A stretch of DNA of 64,000 nt from Roseburia_D yibonii (GTDB taxonomy: Bacteria; Bacillota; Clostridia; Lachnospirales; Lachnospiraceae). Within the stretch, counting starts at the first letter, position 1. Each line of letters begins with the position of its first letter. The position numbers and the translations under genes are program-made. The stretch covers positions 124,001 to 188,000 of the forward strand of contig NZ_JACOQH010000001.1 of NCBI RefSeq assembly GCF_014297335.1, given 5' to 3'. A model generated the notes under the pieces. The model had not been told where the DNA came from. It ran no database searches and saw only the letters and a list, made by a program, of their open reading frames with translations. Positions 24,037-30,943 of the stretch are shown here, piece after piece.

Positions 24037-24262
24037 TTACTACCCCGTTTTCCTGCTTAATCTCAATATTTCTGCCGCCTCGCTGCTTTATGATTGCCTC
24101 TACGTGCAAGTATGCAGGCAGCATAACCACGCTGCCTGTTCGTAACTGATATTCTACGCCTTTCCGCATCTTCTCGTATTGCTCTGCCTTGCAAAATGCC
24201 GTACAACCCAGAATAATTGTAAATACCTGTGCTTTCTTCTTTTTCCGCTGCCGTCTATTCAT
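24029..24262 (-). CDS. Hypothetical early protein (77 aa)
   Basis: Starts MNRRQRKKKKAQVFTIILGC, a very basic N-terminus followed by residues that may be weakly hydrophobic. The rest (KMRKGVEYQLRTGSVVMLPA) has no known motif. It overlaps the 3' end of the parB-like gene by 8 nt and the next gene by 8 nt, so it belongs to the same transcript. Function not known. Confidence 0.55.
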   Translation of the reverse strand: MNRRQRKKKKAQVFTIILGCTAFCKAEQYEKMRKGVEYQLRTGSVVMLPAYLHVEAIIKQRGGRNIEIKQENGVVNV

Positions 24263-25523
24263 GTTCTGCCCCGCTTTCCGTGTCCGTTTCGGACACCTTA
24301 CCTGTATAGTCTGTTACTCTGATACCCAGAATACAGTAGCCCTCTGTAAGCCCTGTATAATCTTCCAGCATATAAATAATATCTGCATCAATCGTGCGCC
24401 CTGTGTGCTTACCGTCCTTAAATTCCAGCATTTTAAGGCTGTCGCCCTGTTTGTATCCTCTGTCATTCTTCCGCAGCTCAAAGCTCTTTTTCCCGCTTAT
24501 TACGTCCTCGTAATAAGATGCCACTATCTTTAATTCATGTTGCTTATGCTCTATATTCCCCTCGCTTGGCAGATGCTCCATTTTTTCTGTGTCTGCCCGC
24601 TCCTGCAATTTTTTCTTTGTCTGGCGGTCTATAGCGTCCTGCTCTTCGCTGTATCGCTGTTCGTCTGTCTTTTCAGCCTCTGCCTTATTTATGTACTGGT
24701 CGCATTTCTGGCACGTTCCCGTTTTTACGTTACAGTCCTTGTATTTCTGGCAGGAATAGCACAAAGATGTTATGCTTTCTGGGTGCGGTGTTTCGTAATC
24801 GTCCCCCGCCTTTTTCTCTGCTACCTTTTCCGCTATTTCCTTTGCCCTCACATTTTCGCCCGCTGCTGCTTTTTTCGCTATTTCTTTCTGCTCGTCCTCG
24901 TCCAGCTTGGCTGCCTCGTATGCAGCAGTGATACCTAAATTACCCTCTTTCAGCTGCTCTTTAATCTCCGGCGTGGCGTTGTTGTTGATTGCGTCCATTC
25001 TGGCTACGTTTGTGCTGCTCTCATTTATCATAGCCGCCACTAAATCACGCATTTTGCCCTGTATCTCTAAGCCGTCCTCTTCCTTGGCTCTGATAAGCGC
25101 CGCTTTGGTACGCTCTACTAATCTGGTTTTTTCATAGGCTGTAAGTTCCTGCGTATATCCGTTGCCAGCCAATAAGCGCAGCTCATACATTGCCTCGCTC
25201 ATGTCCATAAAGCGGTAAAGCACTTTCTCATACTCTTTATGCCCCCGCTCTAAGTTCAAAATATTTGCCGCATTACGTCTGTGTCCGTCGATTATACGGT
25301 ATTCCCCGTTTACTCTCGCCAATACTGTAGGCTGTTCCTGTCCTACGTGTAAAAAGCTGTCTGCCAGCTCTTCTATGTTCTCTAATCTCTGGTGCGTATT
25401 CTCCTGCGCTGCCTTTACCTCGTAAGGGCTTAAATAAATCTCTTTGTATCCCTCTGTCTGTGCCTGCTGCCCTGCTGCTTTCGTCTTTGCGTTCAGAATG
25501 TCATTGATACCAAACTTTGCCAT
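24255..25523 (-). CDS. ParB-like nuclease-domain protein fused to DUF3850
   Basis: A 422-aa protein with an unusual architecture. Residues 30-230 are ParB/Srx-like (LSPYEVKAAQENTHQRLENI; YRIIDGHRRNAANIL, box with GHRR at 80-83) plus helical DNA-binding region. Residues 255-274 form a cysteine cluster (C255, C258, C264, C271, C274), a likely zinc site. Residues 329-402 match DUF3850, an ASCH-related putative RNA-binding domain (HELKIVASYYEDVISGKKSF, ELRKNDRGYKQGDSL). The ParA gene is two small genes upstream, so partition is the natural role for the N-terminal half. What the DUF3850 part does here is unknown. Confidence 0.85.
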   Translation of the reverse strand: MAKFGINDILNAKTKAAGQQAQTEGYKEIYLSPYEVKAAQENTHQRLENIEELADSFLHVGQEQPTVLARVNGEYRIIDGHRRNAANILNLERGHKEYEKVLYRFMDMSEAMYELRLLAGNGYTQELTAYEKTRLVERTKAALIRAKEEDGLEIQGKMRDLVAAMINESSTNVARMDAINNNATPEIKEQLKEGNLGITAAYEAAKLDEDEQKEIAKKAAAGENVRAKEIAEKVAEKKAGDDYETPHPESITSLCYSCQKYKDCNVKTGTCQKCDQYINKAEAEKTDEQRYSEEQDAIDRQTKKKLQERADTEKMEHLPSEGNIEHKQHELKIVASYYEDVISGKKSFELRKNDRGYKQGDSLKMLEFKDGKHTGRTIDADIIYMLEDYTGLTEGYCILGIRVTDYTGKVSETDTESGAEHE

Positions 25524-25542
25524 TTTCTTAGCCTCTCTTTCC

Positions 25543-25701
25543 CTAAATGTATCTAAAATAAATCAAATATATTTTCTGTTCATAGGTTAAGCCGTCGTCA
25601 TAAAGCATACGGTTAAACTCATTTTCTGATAAAGCCCGCACTTTGCTTTTTAATCTATGCAGAAAAAGCCAGATGCTAAAAACCATTTCAAGAGCTGTCA
25701 T
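25543..25701 (-). CDS. Small hypothetical early protein (52 aa)
   Basis: Starts MTALEMVFSIWLFLHRLKSK and continues VRALSENEFNRMLYDDGLTY. A short hydrophobic/basic N-terminus precedes a helical C-terminus. GAAAGCGAGGTAG stands 4-5 nt before the ATG, the same extended ribosome-binding motif as its neighbours, which is the main support. It lies between the Cys-rich gene and parB. No family recognised. Confidence 0.55.
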   Translation of the reverse strand: MTALEMVFSIWLFLHRLKSKVRALSENEFNRMLYDDGLTYEQKIYLIYFRYI

Positions 25702-25704
25702 AAT

Positions 25705-25902
25705 CTACCTCGCTTTCTCAATCCTTTGTTTTTTCTTACACTGTCCCATTACTCCGTTGCACATTTCGCACGTTCTCCAATGCTCGCAAGCGTCGCTTTG
25801 CGGGCATTTCTTCCCTGCATATCTGCTGCCCCAGTTCCAGCACTCCGTACCGCCAGTCCTGCTGCAATGCCAGTAAGCGCATACTCTCTCTTTATGTGCC
25901 AC
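25705..25902 (-). CDS. Cysteine-rich small protein (65 aa)
   Basis: Starts at GTG (VAHKERVCAYWHCSR) after GAAAGCGAGG; the longer ORF upstream overlaps parA. Eight Cys residues, including CEHWRTCEMC and the earlier CAYWHC and KKCPQSDAC, suggest one or two zinc sites. The C-terminus is basic (KKKQRIEKAR). Cys-rich mini-proteins of this kind are frequent in phage early regions and may bind nucleic acid or a host factor. It lies between parA and parB-like genes in the same operon. Confidence 0.65.
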   Translation of the reverse strand: MAHKERVCAYWHCSRTGGTECWNWGSRYAGKKCPQSDACEHWRTCEMCNGVMGQCKKKQRIEKAR

Positions 25903-25907
25903 GCTTG

Positions 25908-26711
25908 CTACCTCGCTTTCCCTGTATACGCTGTTACAAATTTCTTGTACCCCTGCGCCGCTCCGCAGCATGGGCTATACTCATAAATCGGCTTACGCAT
26001 GAAAGTATTTTCTGCTACTTTCTTGGAATACCGAATAATACCCAAAATATTAAAATCTGTCTTTTGTTCCAGCCACTCTACGCCTGCTGCCTCGCCGTCT
26101 GTGTTCTGGTATGACGTAATCAGTACGCCTGCCAGCTTTAATGTCTGGTTAAACGCCTTTGCGTCCTCTATCTGCTCTGTCACAATGTCCAGCCCCTCTA
26201 AAGCGTCCTCGTCCACCTTTACGGGTACTATTACCTCGTCCGTGATTGCCAGCGCATTTACAACATTAAGCCCAATATCCGGCGGGTTATCAATGATGCA
26301 GTAATCATACGCCCGCTCTGTTTCTATGTAGTCAAATTTTGCATACCCGAACCCCAGCACTTTCGCTGTTACCAGCGCTTTGTATCTCTCTATCTGGTTT
26401 TCGCTGTCCTCTTTGGTTAAATTCCATGTAGCCCCAAATAGTGACATATTCGCCGTTACAATGTCGATACCCTCATACTCCGTATGCTGTATCAGCTCGT
26501 CTGCGTTTTCCCAGTCCCCAGCCAGTAGCCTTGTGGCTGGTGCTACGTTCTCTGCATCATATCTGCTGTACGCCTTGCTTAAGTTTCCCTGCTTATCGTT
26601 GTCAATCAGCAGCACCTTATAACCTCGCCTGTAAAGCTCATACGCCATGTTTGCCGCTGTAAAAGTCTTGGCTACGCCGCCCTTTAAGTTCAAAATGCTT
26701 ATTGTTTTCAT
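25908..26711 (-). CDS. parA: ParA-family partition ATPase
   Basis: A 267-aa ATPase beginning MKTISILNLKGGVAKTFTAA with the deviant Walker A KGGVAKT (10-16, signature Lys at 10). It also has VLLIDNDKQGNLSKAY, and IIDNPPDIGLNVVNALAITD as Walker B region. It lacks an N-terminal HTH, so it is a type Ib-like short ParA. With the ParB-like protein it would position or stabilise an extrachromosomal form of the phage genome. Known P1/N15-type phage-plasmids use such genes. A role in regulating lysogeny cannot be excluded. Confidence 0.93.
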   Translation of the reverse strand: MKTISILNLKGGVAKTFTAANMAYELYRRGYKVLLIDNDKQGNLSKAYSRYDAENVAPATRLLAGDWENADELIQHTEYEGIDIVTANMSLFGATWNLTKEDSENQIERYKALVTAKVLGFGYAKFDYIETERAYDYCIIDNPPDIGLNVVNALAITDEVIVPVKVDEDALEGLDIVTEQIEDAKAFNQTLKLAGVLITSYQNTDGEAAGVEWLEQKTDFNILGIIRYSKKVAENTFMRKPIYEYSPCCGAAQGYKKFVTAYTGKAR

Positions 26712-26738
26712 TCTTTGCCTCTCTTTCCTGCGTCGCCT

Positions 26739-27149
26739 CTAACGCATGGTTACTGTTTCCTGCTCTTTTGTAAGCTCGTCTGAATGTAATAAATACTGCT
26801 CTATCAGCTGCGCTGCTGGCTGCCAGCCGTAGCAGACGGCTGTATAATAGCCCTGCTGCCGCAGATACTCTAACCACTCTTTCTGTTTCTTGGTCGTCGT
26901 GTTCTCGCCTGCCTTAAGCTCTATGTAAAGCCCATGATACCCAGCCCTTGCAGCTGGTAGCATAATATCCGGCACGCCAGCCTTTACGCCCTGCCTCTTA
27001 AGCACCGCTGCTGTTGCTTTATCACGTTTGCCGCCGTTTGGCACATGATACATATATTGCAGTTCCGGCATAATCTCTGTTCTGTATGCAGCCCAGCTAA
27101 ATAATGCCTCTTGATGCCCGCTTTCGTCGTCCAGTCTAAAGTTTCTCAT
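26739..27149 (-). CDS. VRR-NUC domain nuclease
   Basis: A 136-aa stand-alone VRR-NUC protein (PD-(D/E)xK superfamily). Visible motifs: HQEALFSWAAY, YHVPNGGKRDKATAAVLKRQ, GVKAGVPDIMLPAARAGYHG and LYIELKAGENTTTKKQKEWL (catalytic D...E-x-K). Such nucleases resolve branched DNA or flap structures and are common in phage replication modules. It lies between a small Cys-containing gene and parA. Confidence 0.92.
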   Translation of the reverse strand: MRNFRLDDESGHQEALFSWAAYRTEIMPELQYMYHVPNGGKRDKATAAVLKRQGVKAGVPDIMLPAARAGYHGLYIELKAGENTTTKKQKEWLEYLRQQGYYTAVCYGWQPAAQLIEQYLLHSDELTKEQETVTMR

Positions 27150-27381
27150 TTTCTCGCCTCGCTCTCTGCTTAAATTCTACATACTGGCAAATTCTGAAAA
27201 GCAGCCCGTCCTTATGCGGCTTGCTGTTCTCTATCGCCAAAAGCGTTATTGTTTCCTCGCTTTGTAGTCCTGCATTTCCCAGTACGTCCCAGCGGCATAT
27301 ATCGTAGTATCTGCACCGCAGGCAGCAGCGCTTACAGTCCTTGTCTTTCTGGAATAACCAGTATTTAATTTTTTCTATCAT
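27136..27381 (-). CDS. Small Cys-rich early protein (81 aa)
   Basis: Internal start MIEKIKYWLFQKDKDCKRCC chosen; the longer ORF overlaps the 57-aa membrane gene fully. The sequence CKRCCLRCRYYDICRW holds five Cys in a compact pattern resembling a zinc knuckle, followed by a helical tail (LLFRICQYVEFKQRARRE). It overlaps the VRR-NUC start by 14 nt. Function unknown. Confidence 0.6.
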   Translation of the reverse strand: MIEKIKYWLFQKDKDCKRCCLRCRYYDICRWDVLGNAGLQSEETITLLAIENSKPHKDGLLFRICQYVEFKQRARRENEKL

Positions 27382-27538
27382 GTTTTCTGCCCTTTCTGCT
27401 GCCGCTGTCTTTCCAGCTCTCCTGCTGTTCAAAAATAGCCGCCGCAATTCTAAACGCCAGATATGCTGCCACAATCAGTGCCAGCAGTCCGGCTATTATC
27501 AACACTGCTGCAATGGCAATGCCCTTGATTATCTGCAT
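27365..27538 (-). CDS. Putative single-TM protein (57 aa)
   Basis: Starts MQIIKGIAIAAVLIIAGLLA; an uncut hydrophobic segment of about 30 residues is followed by a charged tail (EQQESWKDSGSRKGRKHDRK). It is preceded by GATAGGGGGGGG, a strong G-rich ribosome-binding site, and begins immediately after rep. It overlaps the next gene's start by 17 nt. Function unknown. Confidence 0.55.
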   Translation of the reverse strand: MQIIKGIAIAAVLIIAGLLALIVAAYLAFRIAAAIFEQQESWKDSGSRKGRKHDRKN

Positions 27539-27539
27539 T

Positions 27540-28307
27540 TCAGCCCCCCCTATCTGTTATTTTTACTAAGGTGTATCTTAAATACCCATAGCCGTAATAC
27601 TCTGGGCTGTGTACCCCCATGCTTACGCTGTTCTTGTCCACGTAATAGCCCTTTATTGCTTTTGGCTCTTTCTTGAAATACTCACGGTCTGAAATTATGT
27701 GATACTCTGGCTCTGGTCTTACTAAATTCTTACTGCAATTCCAGCGCTTACCCTGTAATGCTCCGTCAGTACCCTTTTTATGCGTTCCTGTGTACTTGAT
27801 TAAATAACTTGCCAGCTCCGCATAGTTGCCGCTGTCGTCCAGCGGGAATACCTTAACCCTGTTATGCCCCTCGTATGCCTTATACCAGCAGCGCTGTAAA
27901 ATCTCTGTGTCAATTTTATTTACTACAAGATGGTGATGCCTCGCACCTTTCTTGCCTATCTCCATAACGTGTATGTATTTGAACTCTAACCCTGCTTTTC
28001 TGTACTCCTTTCTGCACTCCCTCAAAAATACGTCTATGTCCTGCCGCATCTGCTCCGGCGTTCTGTCCGGCTCTCCTTTCCTGCGGATATAGTCAAGCAC
28101 TAAATGGTAGTCCCCATAGCCATAGTTTGCATTTATGAGTATCCTTAACTTTCTCTCTGCCTGTCTGGTGTTTACTTTCTCCTGCTCTTCTTTTGTTGGC
28201 TTTACTTTATCCCCTCTGCTGATACCTTTCTTTTTGTATCTGCTGGTAAAGTACCTCTCTATCTCTATCGTATTTCCCGCTTTTGTTACCCTCTCTACGT
28301 ATGGCAT
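27540..28307 (-). CDS. rep: Rolling-circle-type replication protein (HUH endonuclease)
   Basis: About 255 aa from MPYVERVTKAGNT, which is preceded by AGAGAGGTAG; the ORF extends 13 codons further up. It carries the HUH motif (GARHHHLVVN, His 124-126) and a downstream catalytic Tyr in LASYLIKYT (Y168 with K171), the layout of single-Tyr Rep/relaxase-like endonucleases such as the ORF2/G2P-type replication proteins. It would nick the replication origin and become covalently bound to the 5' end. The origin itself is not identified. The upstream region holds an antisense RNA candidate and an attenuator-like hairpin, so copy number is probably controlled. Confidence 0.82.
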   Translation of the reverse strand: MPYVERVTKAGNTIEIERYFTSRYKKKGISRGDKVKPTKEEQEKVNTRQAERKLRILINANYGYGDYHLVLDYIRRKGEPDRTPEQMRQDIDVFLRECRKEYRKAGLEFKYIHVMEIGKKGARHHHLVVNKIDTEILQRCWYKAYEGHNRVKVFPLDDSGNYAELASYLIKYTGTHKKGTDGALQGKRWNCSKNLVRPEPEYHIISDREYFKKEPKAIKGYYVDKNSVSMGVHSPEYYGYGYLRYTLVKITDRGG

Positions 28308-28353
28308 ATATCTACCTCTCTGTCGGTTCGTTAATACTTTTATCAAGTGTTAA

Positions 28354-28372
28354 AACGGGCTGCCTGCCCGTT
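28354..28372 (-). promoter_or_regulatory. Attenuator-like hairpin in the rep leader
   Basis: Minus strand AACGGGC-AGGCA-GCCCGTT followed by TT, giving a 7-bp stem and GTTTT end, 47 nt before the rep start. It resembles a weak intrinsic terminator in a leader, as in plasmids whose Rep is controlled by antisense RNA. It may instead be part of the origin. Confidence 0.55.
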
Positions 28373-28379
28373 AAATTTC

Positions 28380-28408
28380 TTGACTTTGCGCCATACATAG
28401 CTTATAAT
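28380..28408 (+). promoter_or_regulatory. Sigma-A promoter of a plus-strand antisense RNA
   Basis: TTGACT, exactly 17 bp, TATAAT on the plus strand: near-perfect consensus pointing against all other phage genes. The only thing it can transcribe before the terminator is the short RNA described next. Confidence 0.85.
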
Positions 28409-28414
28409 TTTTAT

Positions 28415-28479
28415 AGTATTTCAAAGCTGTATAGCTTAGCGCCTATGGTGTTTCCCCACCGTAGGCGCTTTTATTTTTT
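28415..28479 (+). ncRNA. Candidate counter-transcribed RNA upstream of rep
   Basis: About 60-65 nt from the expected start (+7 to +8 after the -10) to the T-tract. It can fold as a small stem (AAGCT/AGCTT) followed by a 12-bp terminator stem (GCGCCTATGGTG with CACCGTAGGCGC) and TTTTATTTTTT. It is complementary to the leader between the DUF4406-like gene and rep, so any rep message read through from upstream would contain its target. A regulatory antisense role is inference. Confidence 0.72.
28439..28479 (+). terminator. Intrinsic terminator of the antisense RNA
   Basis: Plus-strand 12-bp stem with one G-T pair, 6-nt loop, then TTTTATTTTTT. It ends exactly at the stop codon of the convergently read DUF4406-like gene. 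Confidence 0.88.
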
Positions 28480-28985
28480 CATGTTTCCTGCCGCTCTCTT
28501 ATGCGGCTTAAGGCATACTCATAAGCCCGTTTGTACGGCTCTCTGCAATCGTAGCCCGTGCAGCTGTATAATTTGCTGCCCTTGCAAAATTCGCAGCTAT
28601 GCAGCTTTGCGTAATCGCTCGCCGCCCTCTCCTGTCGCTTTTCCTCATATTCCAGATGCCGTTTAATCTGGTTTGCATCTATAACCGCAATTCCCAGCAT
28701 ATTTGCTGTATGTATTTCTCTGTCCATTCCCTCTGTTATGCCGTATTTCACACCAGCAATAACAAAATCGCAGCCTTTCAGCAGCGCAAGCCCCGCAGCC
28801 ATGCCCCTTGCCCGCTCTTCCGGCTTTTTATCGTCCATGCACTGCGTCATATATAAATGCGGCGTAATGGGTGCTAAGCCCGCCTCTAACGCCTGCCGTG
28901 TCAGCTGCTGCGCATAATCTATGTTTCTGTCCAGCTCTGCGCCGTCTTTCGCCCTGTATGGGCTGCATATATAAACCTTTCTCAT
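28479..28985 (-). CDS. DUF4406-like nucleoside deoxyribosyltransferase-fold protein
   Basis: A 168-aa protein starting MRKVYICSPYRAKDGAELDR, with PITPHLYMTQCM, a GMAAGLALLKGCDFVIAG segment and GITEGMDREIHTANMLGIAV. This is the Rossmann-like core of nucleoside 2-deoxyribosyltransferases and DUF4406/DUF7768 proteins common in phages. The C-terminal 40 residues add a Cys cluster (CEFCKGSKLYSCTGYDC). It may remodel nucleotides or act on NAD-like ligands; the substrate is unknown. It precedes rep, separated by the antisense RNA region. Confidence 0.75.
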   Translation of the reverse strand: MRKVYICSPYRAKDGAELDRNIDYAQQLTRQALEAGLAPITPHLYMTQCMDDKKPEERARGMAAGLALLKGCDFVIAGVKYGITEGMDREIHTANMLGIAVIDANQIKRHLEYEEKRQERAASDYAKLHSCEFCKGSKLYSCTGYDCREPYKRAYEYALSRIRERQET

Positions 28986-29302
28986 GCCTTTTTACCCGCT
29001 TTCTGTTGTGCCTCTGCCCGTGCCTGTTCATTTCCTGCCAGATATGCTGCTAAGCACATCAGCTCGTCTGCTCCCTTTTGGTCTATAAAATTACAATCAA
29101 CGCAGCATTTACAGTACCCCGTAATCTGTAAATATCTGTCGTATACTTCCTGTGGTGTCTGGCACTGCTTTAAGCTGTCCACCATGCCTGCAAGCTGCTG
29201 TATTGCCTTTATGCCTGCCTCGCCGCCCTTTCCGTGTATCCCTACTGTAATCTGCCGCATTTTTGTTGCGCCGTCTGCTCCTAAAATTGTTTTACTCTTC
29301 AT
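28982..29302 (-). CDS. Hypothetical early protein with Cys motif (106 aa)
   Basis: Begins MKSKTILGADGATKMRQITV and has a Lys/Gln helix (IKAIQQLAGMVDSLKQCQTP) and a CxxC pair in GYCKCCVDCNFIDQKGADEL. It ends in an Ala/Lys/Gln-rich tail. It overlaps the DUF4406-like gene by 4 nt (ATGA) and the upstream gene by 11 nt. GAAAGCGAGG precedes the start. Function unknown. Confidence 0.62.
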   Translation of the reverse strand: MKSKTILGADGATKMRQITVGIHGKGGEAGIKAIQQLAGMVDSLKQCQTPQEVYDRYLQITGYCKCCVDCNFIDQKGADELMCLAAYLAGNEQARAEAQQKAGKKA

Positions 29303-29546
29303 TCTGTGCCTCGCTTTCTTCCTTAAACCCAGCCAAAAGCATAGTCATTGCATCTATCGCTGTATCAAAATGTTTTCCCAGCTCTGCTGCGTCAATAAGC
29401 CCCTGCTTTGTGTTTCTTCCGTTCCCTTTCATTACTTGCGTTTGCAAAATAGGTTTTAACTGGCTAAGCCCAGCTATGCTGTTCTCTAACTCTTCCTCAC
29501 TCACGCAGATTTTTACATAGCCCTTGCCGATATGTTCAACACTCAT
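29292..29546 (-). CDS. Hypothetical early protein (84 aa)
   Basis: Starts MSVEHIGKGYVKICVSEEEL; the middle is a helix (LKPILQTQVMKGNGRNTKQG) and the end is acidic (FKEESEAQNEE). It overlaps its neighbours by about 11 nt on each side. No domain recognised. A small helical phage early protein. Confidence 0.58.
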   Translation of the reverse strand: MSVEHIGKGYVKICVSEEELENSIAGLSQLKPILQTQVMKGNGRNTKQGLIDAAELGKHFDTAIDAMTMLLAGFKEESEAQNEE

Positions 29547-30264
29547 TTTCTGCCTCTTCCTTTCTTCTAATCAGTCGTACCGATACCTCATAAGCTGTGC
29601 GCTGTTCTCTTTCTCCTGTGGCTGCATCAAGCACCTTTTCATACTGGCGGCTCTGATACCGTCCCAGCAGCTCTACAGTGTCGCCCTGCTGCCACTGCGC
29701 CGCCTCGTCTGCCTGTTCCTGCCAGCAGATGCACGGTAAAAAGCAGCTGCCGCCTGTAAGCTCATTTCTTACCTTTACCGTAATATCAGTAATGCGCTTG
29801 CCTCTCGGTGTTTCTCTGTATGTTGGCTTATTCGCTATAACGCCTCTTACTGCTGCCTCGTCCTGCTCTACTGCCTTTTCCGATACCGCCACAAAATCTG
29901 CCAGAATATATACCAGCAGTCTACCGCTCTGGAAGTCCTTAAGCGTCTGCACCTTACCTGTCAGTAAAAGCCTGCTGCCCTCTACAAATTCCTGCATAAC
30001 GTCAAATTCTATGCCGTTGCAAGCCCTGTATGGTACGTCCTCTGCAAATACTACCGTTACCTCGTCCGGCACGCCGCTTGGTCTTACCGTTTCCAACTTT
30101 GCCATATAACCGCAAAACGGCAGCCCGCATAGCTGCTTAATTTCCTTAATCTGTGTAAGCGTTCCTACCAGTCCCGCTGCATTTCCCTTGATACCGCCAC
30201 CTGTAAGCTCGTCCATGATTGCAGTATCTAAATCCCGTAAAAAATCCGGCTTTTTCTTTGTCAT
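29536..30264 (-). CDS. Tandem OB-fold single-strand-binding-like protein
   Basis: A 242-aa protein that appears to hold two SSB/PriB-like OB folds. The first runs about residues 45-135 (CGYMAKLETVRPSGVPDEVT; GSRLLLTGKVQTLKDFQSGR) and the second about 145-230 (TPRGKRITDITVKVRNELTG; WQQGDTVELLGRYQSRQYEK). The beta-strand pattern and the GxxxxxxGRxQSRxY-like strand resemble SSB and primosomal PriB. It is separate from the canonical SSB 6 kb away. It may help origin melting or recombination; unproven. Confidence 0.68.
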   Translation of the reverse strand: MTKKKPDFLRDLDTAIMDELTGGGIKGNAAGLVGTLTQIKEIKQLCGLPFCGYMAKLETVRPSGVPDEVTVVFAEDVPYRACNGIEFDVMQEFVEGSRLLLTGKVQTLKDFQSGRLLVYILADFVAVSEKAVEQDEAAVRGVIANKPTYRETPRGKRITDITVKVRNELTGGSCFLPCICWQEQADEAAQWQQGDTVELLGRYQSRQYEKVLDAATGEREQRTAYEVSVRLIRRKEEAENEC

Positions 30265-30284
30265 ACTTCCTGCCCTTTCCTTTC

Positions 30285-30584
30285 TTATATGTAAATGGTG
30301 TAGTAAAGCGACATCTGCAAATCACTAAACTTATACTGTGCTGTCTGGTCTGGCTCTAATGGTTTCATAAGCCCCAGCTCTTTCCAGCGTCTGTGCGTTA
30401 TCTCCGGCACTGCTCTAAACTTCTTTACCTCATGCCCGCTGTATTTTCGGTATTCCTCGCTTATCTCATGGTCTGCAAACGGTTTGAACGCTGCCAGATA
30501 CCCTACGTAAACCTCTGCTTTGCCCTCGATAATGCGCAGGCGGTCTGAACTCTCCAGCGTGCCTATAAATTCCTTTACTGTCAC
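30285..30584 (-). CDS. Hypothetical early protein (99 aa)
   Basis: Starts MTVKEFIGTLESSDRLRIIE, with AEVYVGYLAAFKPF and EVKKFRAVPEITHRRWKELG, ending DLQMSLYYTIYI. The N-terminal pattern (short helix, then strand with RLRI) is shared by many small Firmicutes phage proteins of unknown function. The gap of 12 nt to its upstream neighbour keeps it in the operon. Confidence 0.58.
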   Translation of the reverse strand: MTVKEFIGTLESSDRLRIIEGKAEVYVGYLAAFKPFADHEISEEYRKYSGHEVKKFRAVPEITHRRWKELGLMKPLEPDQTAQYKFSDLQMSLYYTIYI

Positions 30585-30596
30585 TGTCTGCCTCTC

Positions 30597-30938
30597 CTAC
30601 TTCTCTGGCATTTCGTACAGCCTCGGTATTACTGCTGCAAACGGCTGTACGTCCATGCCGCCCCTTATTACAGCTGCACCGCCAGCCGTAAACAGATAGC
30701 TTACGCACGCTTTCTGTATCTCGTCCAGCACCTCTAAGCAACGCTCTTTTGTGGCATACTCTCCGATTTCCTCTAAACACCCGTCACTTATGCAAATTAC
30801 GTGTCGCTTTTTGTCTGCCTCTGCGCCGCCTCTCTTTTTCTTTATGTCCTCGTACTCTCCATACTCTACGCAGGCGTAATTACCGCCCAGCCTATACAGC
30901 TTTTCTTTATTCTGGCTGCGTATATATACCTCGCTCAT
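30597..30938 (-). CDS. Hypothetical early protein (113 aa)
   Basis: Begins MSEVYIRSQNKEKLYRLGGN and contains DKKRHVICISDGCLEEIGEY and ERCLEVLDEIQKACVSYLFT. The layout (strand with 'iRSQ.k..L', charged insert, then ATKERCLEVLDEI helix) is a recurrent family in Gram-positive phages and integrative elements, but I cannot name a function. It is followed closely by the 99-aa gene. Confidence 0.6.
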   Translation of the reverse strand: MSEVYIRSQNKEKLYRLGGNYACVEYGEYEDIKKKRGGAEADKKRHVICISDGCLEEIGEYATKERCLEVLDEIQKACVSYLFTAGGAAVIRGGMDVQPFAAVIPRLYEMPEK

Positions 30939-30943
30939 TGCCT

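Noticed and set aside
26712..26738. parS centromere between parA and the VRR-NUC gene
   Set aside because: The gap is only 27 nt with no inverted repeat. No convincing parS was found by eye.
28354..28480. Double-strand replication origin of the phage
   Set aside because: The region has hairpins, but no nick-site consensus or match to a known origin was seen. The promoter-terminator arrangement explains the larger hairpin better.
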